DNA from: Syngnathus acus
Lineage: Eukaryota; Chordata; Actinopteri; Syngnathiformes; Syngnathidae
Reading direction: 5' to 3'
DNA: 64,000 nucleotides
Assembly: GCF_901709675.1 (NCBI RefSeq)
Contig: NC_051108.1
Span: 2,666,001 to 2,730,000, forward strand
Below, piece by piece: positions 45,137 to 57,363 of this stretch. The notes under the pieces were generated by a model. That model saw only the letters and a program-made list of their open reading frames with translations, did not search any database and was not told where the DNA came from. The stretch's first letter is position 1. Each line of letters starts with the position of its first letter. Made by a program: the position numbers and the translations under genes.

Positions 45137-48100
45137 ATGAGTCTTCCTCCTCAAATGAGTACCGACAAGAGCAGCAAGCATCCGGCAGTGGCGACCATGA
45201 AAGAGCCCTTGCAGCATTCGGGGGAGGCTTACTACGGACTGGGTCCTCCGTCTTTGGAGTCGATCCAGAGTGACTCTGCCGGCAGCTCTGGTGTGTACAA
45301 CCCAGATAAAGGACCTCCGGTGCTGCCATCCTATCAGCAGGCCGCCCCGGTAAAGTGGGTGCACCAGGACTCCTTACAAGCTCCCGGCTGGCCTCAGGAA
45401 GCTCCTGGGCCAGGGTGGAGTCAGAACTTTGGGCCTTATATGGGCAGCGTGAACGCCCGGGGGCAGATGGCGTTCCACAAGGTCGTCCATGACCCTCTTC
45501 AGATGGGCAGCGACAATCAGCAGGTTTACAGAGATGCCACCCGGGCTCCGGCTCAGAGCCGGGGGCTGGAGTGGGAGCAGCATGCCATGCAGCAGGCCCA
45601 GCTGCAAGCATATCAGCAGAAAGGTGTGGAGCTGCAGGGTGGGGCCCACGTGCCGGCTCACAACGCGCAGGGCTCCATGCTGCAGCCCTTCCAGACGACG
45701 TTCAACAAGCAGCAGTTCCCGCAGGGATACTACTCGGTTTTCCAAGGCGGCAAGGGACTGCAGGGTTTGCCTTACGGCGAGCAGCCTAAAATGCAACAGC
45801 AACAGCTGCTTCATCACTTACAGCAGCAACAACAACAACAGCAGCAGCAGCAGTTACAACAACAGCAGCAGCAGCAATTGCAGAAACAGCATCAACTCCA
45901 ACTGCAACTTCATCAGCAGCAGCAAATGCAACAGCAACAAATGCAGCAGATGCAGCAACAGTACCACCAACGACAACAACAGCAGCAGCAGCAACAACAA
46001 CTGCACGAGCGACAGCAACAAATGCACAAAATGCAGCAGCAGCAGCAGCAGCAAGCACAAAACATCCCCCAGCCAGACACACAACCTCCCGATTTCGTCA
46101 CCTATCCGCCTCCGGAACCCCGTCCGCCCGACACCGCGCCCAAAAAACAAGCGGCGCCCATAGCGGAGCCTCAAAAGGAACTCCAACCTGAGCCGGAACC
46201 CTCAGAGGCAACGCCGGCCACCCTGAGACGCTCACGCCGCCTTTCCAGAGACGGGCAATCCCCATTGGCGCCGCCTTCGGTCAACATGTGGCCTCAAGCG
46301 CCTAAGGAAACCTCCCAGAACGGAGTAGCTGTCGCACGAACAGGGGACGCCTCGGCCAACACGGGGGGAGTCATCCAGAGCACCCGGAGGAAAAGGAGGG
46401 CGTCCAAGGAGATCAACTTGGAGACTCTGGCCCAGAAGGCGTCTGAGATGCCCTCCATGCCTGAAGCGCTGTCTGCTTGCAAAACTGAGGTTAAAAAAAA
46501 AAATCCTTCCATACATCAGCTCTGTTTATTCATAGTTTATTCATCTTTATGCTTAACTGAAGGCTCTCAAATTGAGTTCCACGTGACGGGTTCAAAACCC
46601 ATTCTTACACGTTTATGAACAAGTTTGCTCGACGTGCAGTTAGTGCAACAAAAGGCAAGGTGCCGGTTTTTTTTTTTAAAGAGGAAGAACTCCCTATTTC
46701 ACTGTCGAACTTCCTCCAACTCTTTCAACATCACTCTCTTGGCTTTTGTTGACGCTTGACTTTTGCCGCCTTTGCAAAAGATTCCTCTCAGCTCGCTAAA
46801 CAACTATAATAGTGCTCGGAATGTACACAAACTGACCACAACATTGGGTATATAACATCAGTTGCACGATTGTTTCTTGAATGGTAGCTAATTACGCTCC
46901 GAAATAGTTTGCTGCACTATTATGACTATATTGAGCTTAATGAGGAAAACAAATGGACTCTATTTGAAGTCTTTGTAAAGAGACATTTTGGATTGGGTCT
47001 CATTAGATGGTGCAAGGGGTCCACTTCAACGTGTTGTGTTGTAAGCGAACAATGTGTGTTGACATTGCCGCTTGTGTTTTCTCACTTGCACCTTCCCCAA
47101 CTCGCCACAATTGCACTCGACGTCGACTGGGTGCAGCCGTACGGTTCGCGAGAGTGCAAGTCATTGTGCCGCCGCGCACGAGTGTGTGCAGCGGCAGCTG
47201 CGTGTCTGCACACCTCCACATTCCTCGGGCTCTCGCTCAGTCATCGAGAAGTCCGAGGGAGGGGTCGAGCTGAACAGTTGCACGCCCTTGTTGCCAAGAG
47301 CGCACCAAAAATGTTTGCTCGTTTTGCCAGTCACGGTTTATTTATTTATCATGTAAATAAAATGTACAATAGAGGGACTTCTTGTTGGATTACGAATCAT
47401 TTGCATAATTTGTTCCACAACAGGGAGACGGTCCTCGAGGCAAACACGCCAACATGGTCCCTTTAATCATGCCCGTGTCGGTGCCGGTGCACAGGATTCT
47501 TCCGCCGGGTCAGGGCTCGTCGGCACACGGACGAGCGGGCCAGCCTGAGCGACCCTCCGCCACGTCTGACTGCAAACCGTCCGTCATCGTGGCTTGTCGC
47601 AGATCTCTCCGAAACTCGGTGACAGACAACTTTGAGCAGGTTCCTTCATGGAGGATTTAAGATTAGCTTTAGCTTTTGCACATTTGGAATTCATTTTGAG
47701 AGCAGATCCTGAAGTTGGCTTTTCTCCTTCCTCGATTTAGGATGGAGAGAATGATCCCAGACTGGACGAGGAGGGGAAAAACAAACAAAAGCGAAGACCC
47801 CGACCGGAGCCTCTCATCATTCCTCCGCCCAGACCTTCCACGTTGATCCCAGCGTCCGTCTACTCCAGTATCAGCGCTTACCAAAGCAACCTGCGCTCTC
47901 CCATCCGCTTGCCGGACAACCCTCTCGCCTTGCCCCCCTACACCCCCCCGCCCATCCTATCTCCCGTGCGAGAAGGCTCAGGACTCTACTTCTCCACGTT
48001 CCTCACCAACTTTGCCGTGAGCAACCAAATCCTCCCGCCGCCCGCGACACCCAAGACGGTCAGCAGAAGCCTCCTGCGCTCCAGTAAGTCCTACTTGCAG

Positions 48101-51100
48101 AATAAACCTGAGGTCAAATAAATGTTGGAGCTTTGTAGTCAGCATGGCCTGTTTAATTTCTATTTATGTTTTTTTTTCCAGCAAGTTCAGACATCACACC
48201 GCCCGTTCTGCCCTTGATCACAGACGCCACGCCTGTTAGCCTCGAGCCGTAAGCTGGATTTTTACAAGTAAAACCTTGAGGTGGCCACCATCTGACACAC
48301 GCTGCTTCCGTTTGTGTGCAGGCGCATCAACATCGGACAGCAGCACCAAGCGGAAATTCCCGAGTTGCGACACCAGCCTTTGGCTCAATTGGACCCGCGC
48401 AAGGCGGACTTGGTTTGGCTTCCTTTGCACGACGGCCATCTTAAACACACAGAACCCGATAGTGGTTCGTCGCTCTCCTCGAACATTGATTTTACTTGTG
48501 CTGGTTTTCCATCTGCCCACTCACCAATCCTCCTCCCCCTCCTCCTCATTTTTTTTTTAGTGGAGAATCTGATGAACATGGCGTGTTCCAGTGTGCTCAG
48601 CGGAGGAGGAACCAACCAGGAGTTGGCTCTGCATTGTTTACATGAAAGTGGAGGAGATTGCATGGTCAGTACATGATTTATCAATTGTATGTACAAATAT
48701 TAGAACAGAACAAAAATGGTTATCCATGAATACGTGGGGGGAAAAAAATTCAAAAAATGTAGGAAGATAAGAATGTGAACCGTTACGATTGCATTATTTT
48801 CATTCCATATCTTGGAAACAACTGCAGGATGAATTAGTGGGGCTGCATTATGCTATAAAAATATTTTTCTGCATTGATATGTATTTTTAGGAGACCCTCA
48901 GACGTTTACTGCATCAGGAACCAATCTTCCATAAAGGTCATCACCTGGCCGATTATCACTACTCAGGTTAGTTGTGTCCATAGAAGCAGACAGTGATCCA
49001 ATACTTTGTAATTATGCGAAAGAATTAAGGTTAGGCCTCATGAAGTAACGCTACTCATGTCAGCCAATGTCTTCAGGCGTTGCAACTGATTTCAAACTTT
49101 TTAGTTTCACTTCAACATTTAAGCCACGCCCATGACCGCCCATATAAGGGTGGAATCCAATGTTGGAAGTAGCAAGCCAGGCCCTCATCTTTTGTATCAC
49201 CGCTAAACACAAGTTACTCCTTTTACATGTTGACGATAACTTCCTTTTGCGATTTCCTTGCAGGTTCCGATCACTGGAGTGCGGAAGAAAAGCATTACTT
49301 CAACAAAGGGATGTCTGCCTACTGCAAGGACTTTATCTTGGTGCAGAAACTGGTACGCCTCTTCACTTCTGCTCACGCAAGATGCCGTTTTAGAATGGTT
49401 ACAGAGAGTTGTCATGGTTTTCCATTTCAGGTGCAAACCAAGACGGTGGCTCAGTGCGTTGAGTTTTACTACTCGTACAAAAAGCAGGTGAAGATTGCAC
49501 GCAATGGGATTTTAACCTACGGCCCTTCGAACTCGCCGACGGAGAAATACACGGAGGCTGTAGTGGACATTAAGGTAGAGGTTGCTTCGTTTTGGATTTC
49601 ACATGTCATTCATCAAATGTAGACACTCCAACGGGCCACAATTTGTCAATGCAATCAGTTTTGCAAGCAAACAAAAAAAAATGCATGTTGATCCAAACAA
49701 AATAATGTCACATGGTAATTTGTTGCTAGGCAATGCAACATGACGATATCGGGAAGGAAGAAAATCGGCACCATCTATAATGTTGATAACTGTAATGTCC
49801 TTGCATGTGGAGAGAAAGCTTTCTATTTTACGTCAAATCTTATGTGCCTTTTCATTCAATTGACCTGAACCCCCCCCCCCCCCCCCTTCCATTACATCCC
49901 ACAAGATTGCATAATTCCCATGGTCAATTTCTAATTTGGAAAATATTCCAGAAATTCTTCCGTCTTAGCTTCACATGGAATTCCCCTCCCCATTGCAAGC
50001 CTAGTCAGGAATATTTGGGCAAAACTTTGCTGCATCTTTCTTCATACGGCCCGAAATGAGACTTTGAAAAATGTTTTTCCACTACTTGATGATTCCTCAG
50101 CAGTCGAAACCGAGCCACCTACAAATGGACGACAAGACGGAGCTTTCTCATGAGCAGGAGAGCAATCAGCGAGTGATGGTGGCTCGCTCACTACAAACAC
50201 ACGACTATGTGAGTGCTTGATCCATCGCGTGAATGTGTCTTTAATTAATTACCGTATTTTCCGGATTATAAGGCGCACCTAAAAACCTAAACTTTTCTCA
50301 AAAGCCGACAGTGCGCCTTATATATGGACCAAATTCCTAAATTTAAACTGGCCTGAAGCATTGTGTCATGAAATCAATCATAAGTGGCCCGCTGAAGACT
50401 ATGAATCATAAAGACTATGGATCATTATTTTGTGATTATAAAGTCATTTGTTGCGTCTGAAGTTGAACTAAAAGAGATAAAATGGAGAATGATTTGGATT
50501 AAAAATCTGACATGATGCATTAATGGTGCGCCTTATAGTCCGGTGCGCCTTTATATAAGGACCAAGTTTTAAAATGGGCCATTCATTGAAGGTGCGCCTT
50601 ATAGTCCGGTGCGCCTTATAGTCCGGAAAAGACGGTAATGTCATTAATTAATGTAAAGCGTGAAGCAACTGTGTGCAGTCTTCTCTGCAAGAAATAACAA
50701 ACCGACTTGTTCTCCAAGGCGGGTAGCACGCTGCTGGTCAAAGAGCCAGAGAACATCGTCAAGGATGCTGCCTACACATCAGCTCCACACAAGCCTCGGA
50801 GTGACTCCGCAGCAAAGAAGGCCAAGGTGCCAGTAAAGCCCACGCAAGATCCTGACGCAGTATTTCCATGCAAGAAGTGTGGCAGGTACGACCTTGTACG
50901 GCTGGATGATTGAAAAAATAAAGCACTTGTGTTTTTAAGTGTACTCCAACTGTTGCATCAGGGTGTTCAACAAAGTGAAGAGTCGCAGCGCCCACATGAA
51001 GAGCCATGCCGAGCAAGAGAAAAAAGCTGCAGCTTTGCGCCAAAGGGCGGCGGAGGAGCAAGCGGCAGCGGCCGCCGCCCAAGCTCGCAAGGAGGCTTTG

Positions 51101-51223
51101 CTAGCCGTAGCGGCGGCGGCATCTCACCGAGGCGGGAACGGAATGGAGAGCCAGGAGGAACCGAGCTCACAGGAGGATTCATCGGAGGGGGACGAGGACA
51201 ACAACGACAAGGACTGGCGCTGA
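45137..51223 (+). CDS. mideas: MIDEAS / ELMSAN1, ELM2-SANT subunit of the mitotic deacetylase complex, 1023 aa
   Basis: Scaffold that recruits HDAC1/2 and DNTTIP1 to chromatin. Exons: 45137-46489, 47424-47639, 47741-48083, 48182-48248, 48322-48464, 48561-48664, 48891-48966, 49264-49352, 49431-49574, 50101-50208, 50719-50885, 50962-51223. Total 3072 nt with TGA. A Gln-rich tract (residues about 220-307) is followed by RRSRRLSRDGQ and the VIQSTRRKRRASKE box. Conserved PVSVPV and YTPPPILSPVREGSGLYF motifs come next. The ELM2 domain (about 660-765) contains EIPELRHQ and GTNQELALHCLHE; the SANT domain (about 768-815) contains DHWSAEEKHYFNKG and QTKTVAQCVEFYYSYKK. A C2H2 finger (about 930-951) reads FPCKKCGRVFNKVKSRSAHM, and the tail is Ala-rich and acidic. 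Finger and RRA box match MIDEAS rather than TRERF1. The start is the first ATG after an in-frame stop at 45095. The donor of exon 1 (GAG|GTTAAA) is weak. Confidence 0.92.
45794..46057 (+). repeat. CAG/CAA polyglutamine tract in mideas
   Basis: Mixed CAG/CAA codons encode a run of 11 Gln, a run of 7 and further short runs broken by Leu, Met, His and Arg. Antisense frames of this tract give artificial Val/Ala-, Leu- or Cys-rich reading frames. Confidence 0.9.
50250..50637. mobile_element. 388-bp MITE, relative of the capn3-intron element (mideas intron 10)
   Basis: The left end TACCGTATTTTCCGGATTAT and the inverted right end TACCGTCTTTTCCGGACTAT continue to GGCGCACC. Extra copies of the terminal motif lie inside near 50527-50555 and 50590-50620. 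Same family as 26653-26805 but longer and more diverged. Confidence 0.8.
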
Positions 51224-52188
51224 GACCAAATTGAAATTTTGGATTGGAAGGGACGACGGACGAGAAGATCAACAAGAGCAGAATAAGCACAAGTCTTCCT
51301 GTGGAACTCTTGCACTCCCATCCTGGTTGATAAAAGACGGTTTGTAAACATCAACCAGGCCGGCACTCCATATTTTCACATATTTGTATCATTTTAAATA
51401 ATATAAATGACTATTTTTGTCTAAATGCACTTCTGCAGTACGCTTTTGCCAATGATGCCTTTTTACAGTACTGTATATTCTTTATTTAATTAACTTTTTA
51501 TTTGGGGGGGGGGCGATCAAACACCAGGCGTTTATAGGATAGGGATTTTTCCTGGGTTGGTTTGTATTGATCTGCTAATCTGTAATATACACAGAACAAA
51601 ACCAATGTTTATAGTTCCTTTTAATTCAAATGAGCCCATGGCTTGTTTTCAAAACAGTTTACTGCATGTTAAAATGCTGCATTGAATGTTGCTGATTCTA
51701 TTTTAAGTTTGGTTGTTTTTTTTAATAAATAACCTTTAAAAGTTATATGTAAAAAAAAAAAAGTATATATAAAGTTTTTTTTCCATATTTATGCGTTTTT
51801 TAACGATTTTGGTAGTGGAAAAAAAATGTATTCTGTCAGATGCAATATACCTTGTGAATTATAATTAAAAAAAATGTTGAGAACAAAAAAACGTGGTAGT
51901 ATTTCACATTCTGGTCACCAGATAGCAGCAGAGAATTTTATTCTTCGGCGACTGCCATCCAGCAAAATTGTCCACATGGGGGCGCTCTCTATCCTTCCAT
52001 GATGACAGTCTTTAAATTTATAATATATTACATTTAGAAAGTCACTCATTTGAGTGCTGACTAACTCCCGTCATGCATTGGTGCATGCAAATTTGAATTT
52101 AATCCGTTTGGAGCCCCTTTTTGTTTACAATGTACCAAATTACTGCATGTTGTGAAATGAGTTGAGTTCACTGCCGCAATGTTTGCAG

Positions 52189-53456
52189 GTTATGGAGGAG
52201 AGTACAGAAGGTCACATGCACGGATGAAACGTCAGCCCAGAGTGAGGTTGATGCAAGACTGATTGGAGGTCCTCCCATGTCAGGGTCGAGGTAAGAATAA
52301 TAAATGTCAAAGGTAGGATTATTTATGTTTAAATGCTCAGCACGTGATTGTTTTCAGGATGTGAGCCTGCTGGACGGTGACATTCTTGTGAGTAAGTCAT
52401 CTTTAGCTATCAGGTTGAAAATATTGCCTTTATGAATATGAATACAACCGAAGAGAATCTCCATTGGGATATATTGTGGTTGGGGCTGCAGCTCACCCGC
52501 GACCATAATGAGCATAAGCGGTATAGAAAATGGCTGGATGGAAATGTTATGGTCTTCAATAACCACACATTTGTTTCGAACTTTGTAAAGATGGAATGTT
52601 CGAAGTAGCTGGAGGTTCAATTTGGAAACAGCTTTGCTTCCATCCAAGTATCCTGGATGGAGAGGCCCCAATCAGTCCATGTAATGACTTTGGAGGCCAT
52701 ATCAGTGACAAAGCACTAAAACTCAATGTCATCTCCATGCCCCCCTGCTGACCCCTCAACCAGCGACACCTATCGCTTGATTGCTTATCCGTCCGTCAAG
52801 TTGATGCTGTGCATTTAAAAAAAAAAAAAAAAAAGCAGACGCCATCCTTATTTGCTGGCTAACTTAATGGAATTAAAGCCTCCACCCCGCCCCCTTCCAT
52901 CTGAGTTTTAGCCACTGTCAGCAGCGGTTCCTCTTTCACGCTTGTTCAAATAGCCCTTCTTTGATTGCATCCATCGCTGAGCTGACTGATGCTGACATGT
53001 TTTCGAAGATTTCACTCTCGGTTCGATTTACCGGAACATTTAAAAGGAGACGTTGTTTTCAATTTCAGTCTGACAAGCTTTCATTCAAATATGCCAATGA
53101 TAAATTGCAATTGAGGAAAAAAAAAAAATCTAAATTACAATTGAAAATAATGATCTCAAGCAATCTTCAATCAAATTCATTTAAAAAAAATGGTTTTTTT
53201 TTGCAACATATGCACTGTTGTGACTTCAAACCCGAGTTGTACGAGACTGACAAATCAACATGCTCCACTGACCTCAGTTAATTTGCATTAAGTCGATCAG
53301 CTTGTTTCTATTTGCAGGAGGATGTTTCTCGCAAAGCCCTGAGCCAACACTCTTTTTATGATCTCACCGTGATCCATCATCAGATGGGATGGATCCTGAA
53401 AGTGCCATCCGTCAAAAAATCATCAACATGCAGCGGCCCTCTTCTCCGATGGGAAG
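52189..53456 (+). other. Three exon-like segments, possible noncoding transcript
   Basis: Segments 52189-52290, 52358-52391 and 53318-53456 are each bounded by a good acceptor (TTTGCAG, TTTTCAG, TTTGCAG) and donor (GTAAGA, GTAAGT, GTGATG). Joined in order they give no continuous frame. The last contains an ATG at 53389 opening 22 full codons up to its donor. I recognise no protein. A long noncoding RNA, a 5' UTR or chance all remain possible. Confidence 0.2.
52478..52545 (+). repeat. LINE/SINE 3'-tail fragment
   Basis: Contains GCTGCAGCTCACCCGCG, then GAGCATAAGCGGTATAGAAA and a decayed GGATGG tail, the common 3' signature of fish L2-like retroposons. No coding part remains. Confidence 0.55.
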
Positions 53457-54963
53457 GTGATGTAGTGCTTCAGATACCATAACACATGCTTTCACTTTTT
53501 CGCTCCTTTTTTTTTTCTTGTTACTGTAAGAATCCATTTTTTATTTAATTTCCCCTACTCCTTTATCGACTCTCATTAAAAGATTTTATTCATGCATCTT
53601 GTTTCCATCCAAATTTACAAGACCCCATCTTTCAACGTAATCACCAATTAACTGTGTTTTTAAATATGCATCTGCTAGGATAAAACTTCCATTTCAGAAA
53701 TGACGACAATTTTCTTTGACTCTCGCCTGTGCCCAAATGAAGACACTGTGGCATAAATCGTCTTCGGTTATTGTGCGCTTCCATCAATCGTGCCATTTTG
53801 CGCTGATGCAAAGTAATCTATATGAGAATGATTGTCTCCCAGAGAGCACACAAAAAGCTGTTAGTCGAGTTTGCTGGCAACAATTTATTTGTTATTACAC
53901 AAGGCTCACATAAATATGCTGAGATGACACATCCCTTCTATTAGAACTGCTTTTAGATTCTGACCTTGTCTTTATTTGTTCAATTGAGTATAAAGTGAGG
54001 ATTGGTCCAATTGACTTTTTATTATGTGTGTATTGTCGGTAAAAGCACGTTTTAAAGTATTAGAAGGTACATGGTGATTTTGGATGAATGCTTAAATGGC
54101 AACCTTTAAATAAACCTAATCTTCACAAATTCTAACTCATTGTCCAGATCAATTATTCACAAGGTCATCTCAATGACCAAACACAGTCATTGTTTTAACC
54201 AGTGGTGGCCAATTAGTCATTGAGTAATGTCTTTGGCTCTTGTTCTCACATTGGCCATTTTAAGGTCCATAAAAAAAAAAAAGGCAGTGCAACACTCTGT
54301 CAAGCTCATACTTGGCAATGTTATGGTTGAAGCAACCTTGAGGTGGAGGAGGAGACTGTCAGTGGTGTCCTTACTTTGCTGCAGTTATTCGCTTTTATCA
54401 CTGTGATTTCTTTTTTTAGGATGTCGTCATAGCGCCAATATTATGACATAGCGACATAAACCTTTCAAGAGAATCGAAATAAACCCTTATAAAAGTTTGG
54501 ATTATTTACAGGGCTTCTTGTAAGCACTAGTTGCCTGCACCATCATCGTCCATTAAGTTCATGATTGATGATTTCCATCAGTCTGTATTGATTGTTGAAA
54601 TTTCCTTAGATGAGGCGCAGTGAAGACAAATGGCCACTAGGGTAAAACTGCAAAGTGAGATGAAAACCCATAACACAAATTGGGCTGCAGTGAAGACATT
54701 TATGAATTCAATAAAGTTCTAATATTGTCATTGATTTTTAATTACAGCCTTTAATTGATGTTCCCGAAGGCTGAGTGGACACGAGTGCTTGATGATATCA
54801 TACATGCTGAGCTGTGCAGAACGAATTAAATTTTTCGGGGAAGGCTTGAATTGGTGATTGGCCATTTATTCATCAATTCAAATCAATCCAAAGGCTTCTG
54901 AGGGATGTTGTCACGTAGACGACCACGTTTCTCCTGTGATTGAACCGCTACGCCTTATCTATC

Positions 54964-55209
54964 CACGGGGGTCAAAGTCAAGGCCCGGGGGCCAGATACG
55001 GCCCGCCACATCATTTGAAGTGGCCCGCGAAGACAGCAATGAAACATTTTTTTTATGTTTAAATATTTGATTTGATTTCAATATTTCATTTTTAAATATT
55101 TGAACACTTTTTATTCGTCTTATTATTTGGGGTTGACAATTCGAATGGCCCTTTAAAGCAAACTAGGATTATGATGCGGCCCGCGACAAAAATAACTTTG
55201 ACACCCCTG
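54964..55209. mobile_element. hAT-type nonautonomous element
   Basis: The left end (CACGGGGGTCAAAGTCAAGG) and the inverted right end (CAGGGGTGTCAAAGTTAT) are imperfect inverted repeats. Subterminal GGCCCG and GGCCCGC words occur on both sides. The same family as the element at 62964-63124. Target-site duplications are not clear here. Confidence 0.65.
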
Positions 55210-57363
55210 CTCTAATCTTTGGTACTCATTAGCAGGATTCAACGCCCCCCCCCCCCCCCCCCCCTGCCCTCTTTTACTGCCTCCATTAAACTCCTGTTCT
55301 GGCCTCCATGGATAGCGAGTGTTCCATCATCGCAGCTAAGAGCAGGATCAGCTATGAACGAAACGTTTTTCAGCCCAGCAACTTTTTATGCTCACTTGGG
55401 GCCTGTCCAGCATCGCTCAGCTCCTCTGTCACTCGTAAAGCCATTACACAAATGCTCATTTGTGTAATGTGTGCAGGGCCGGTGATTAACAGAAAGGGGG
55501 GGGGGGGGGGGGTACTGTTGAACCATTTTGCACAAGTTCATCTGATAAAGCGGTAATGTGAATTGATTGCTGATAATTTGTCTGGTGGAACGTGAAACCA
55601 CTCAGTTTGTATTTTGCGGTTCTGCTGGTTTGTTTGACAAATGACGCTAATGTAAAACGAGCATCGAAGCTAATTGAAATGCGAAGTCACCCAGAGTCCA
55701 AGGCAAGGTGAAGATACACTCATGATTTATTGGTCTTCTCTAATATGGACCATTCTGAATAGATGACTCTTATTTAATGGGATGTGCTGGTCTGATCTAT
55801 AGATGAGGTTCCCGTCCAATTCACGGTCTTCATACTCGGTTTCCCACGTGTGCAGTACCTGCAGCATATAAATCCACAAAGGCTTGGACTTGCCTGGTGG
55901 CACTCTTATGTGCTTCACTGTTATTGTCTTTTCGTTTCCTCGTGTCTATGTTGTCGTGGTTTCTGTTTCGATAAGAACACAATGAGATACCAATGCAAAT
56001 ATGAGTTGGGCAAAAGTCCATTTTGTCATATGAGAATTCCCAAGATGAGACGGATGTCGATGAGTCATGAGAGTCTCTCTTAAAACAACACTGATATCTT
56101 CTTGACTGCAGCCTGAGAAACATCAAGAGGCTGCAAATCAGTCCAGCAGCAAATACAGTGTTGACAATGATCCCCCCCCATGAAGAAAAGGCTTAAATAA
56201 AAGTTATTGATTTTTTTTTTCTTTTTTTTTTCTGCAGCCTGTTGTGAAATAAAGCACAAGTTAGCTGACAGAAACTCAATTGTACCTTCGCACCTTTCAC
56301 CTCACTGCTTTTCCTTTTCCATCCTCTGAAGAGGATCAAAACTTGATTGAAGTTTATAAAAATATAACATGTCACTTGAGCCTTATTGTGAAGAAGCCCA
56401 ATGTTTCATTTAATAAAATAAAGCGCTGGAGGTGTGACGTTGGAGCAGAAATACGGGTCATTAAGGCAACGCTGACATTTGTGCTGACACAGCGACTTTG
56501 ACCTTTGCGGGTCATTTGCATTTGTTCTGCATCGGATTTAATGACGCTTAGGTCTAGGTGTTTAACTTTTTTATTGATTTATCGATGCTAGTTTTGGTAG
56601 AACAGTTTATTCAAGCAGAATATAACATGAAGGGAGAGTTAATCAATACCACTGTCAGGTAGCATCACTTCATTTGAAGTTTTCTCCCCGAGTTGAGAAA
56701 ATCATTAATCACCTTGAATGATGCGGGACGCTTTCAATCACGTTTTTGCAAGGAGTGTCTTGTTTATTTCAACACAAAATATGGCCGCCTAAAAATGTAT
56801 TTGAAAGTTTCTTCATGCAATTAGTGCAGTGTCACGATTAAAGCACTGTAGATTTTTTGTCGTTGGCCAAACTCTGGAGTCGGGAGTGCACAAATCAATA
56901 GGAGATTACTCAGGAAAAAAAAAACATTGAACATTAGGATCCCACTGCATGCATCATTGCAGTTTTCTCAAGCAGAAAATGGGCTTTCAGGCCTTAGAGC
57001 AAGGTTCAGGTTGTTCCCTAGTGGGTGGAAGAGATTGTATGTTTTAGTGCTGCTGCTTTTTTTTTTTTCTCCCGCTAGGAAAAAAAAAGAAACTGTTGCA
57101 GGGAATACGTAGGTACATTGACTCACGTTTAATTTGTTGCGTGACCAAGCTTGACCTAAATAAATACACTTATGTTTGATATCAATATTACCTCATCAAA
57201 TGAATCGAAACACCATTAATTCATTTAAGCCCCGCCTCCCCTGAGAAAGAGAAAAAGAGCACCGTTTTCTGAGATATACAAAATAAAAGAGAATAAAACT
57301 GGTTTTATAAAGTCTCTCTCTCTCTCTCTTTTTTCCAATTTGAATCAGTTACACCACCCCAAT

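Larger units (their letters stand above)
51224..57363. other. mideas 3' UTR and 5.6 kb gene-poor spacer
   Basis: The mideas poly(A) signal AATAAA is at 51724-51729. Beyond it I recognise no conserved gene. Present are exon-like segments at 52189-53456, a LINE tail, a hAT-type element near 55 kb, poly-C/G runs near 55245-55264 and 55497-55511, and at the right the kcns3 3' UTR with a (TC)n run at about 57312-57330. Confidence 0.5.

Noticed and set aside
45786-46186. Minus-strand Val/Ala-, Leu- and Cys-rich frames
   Set aside because: They are antisense shadows of the mideas CAG/CAA tract.
46909-47466. 185-codon plus-strand frame running into the second mideas exon
   Set aside because: Its frame does not continue into the mideas reading frame, has no recognisable motif and lies in intron 1. 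The conserved MVPLIMPVSVPV peptide is read from the splice acceptor at 47424.
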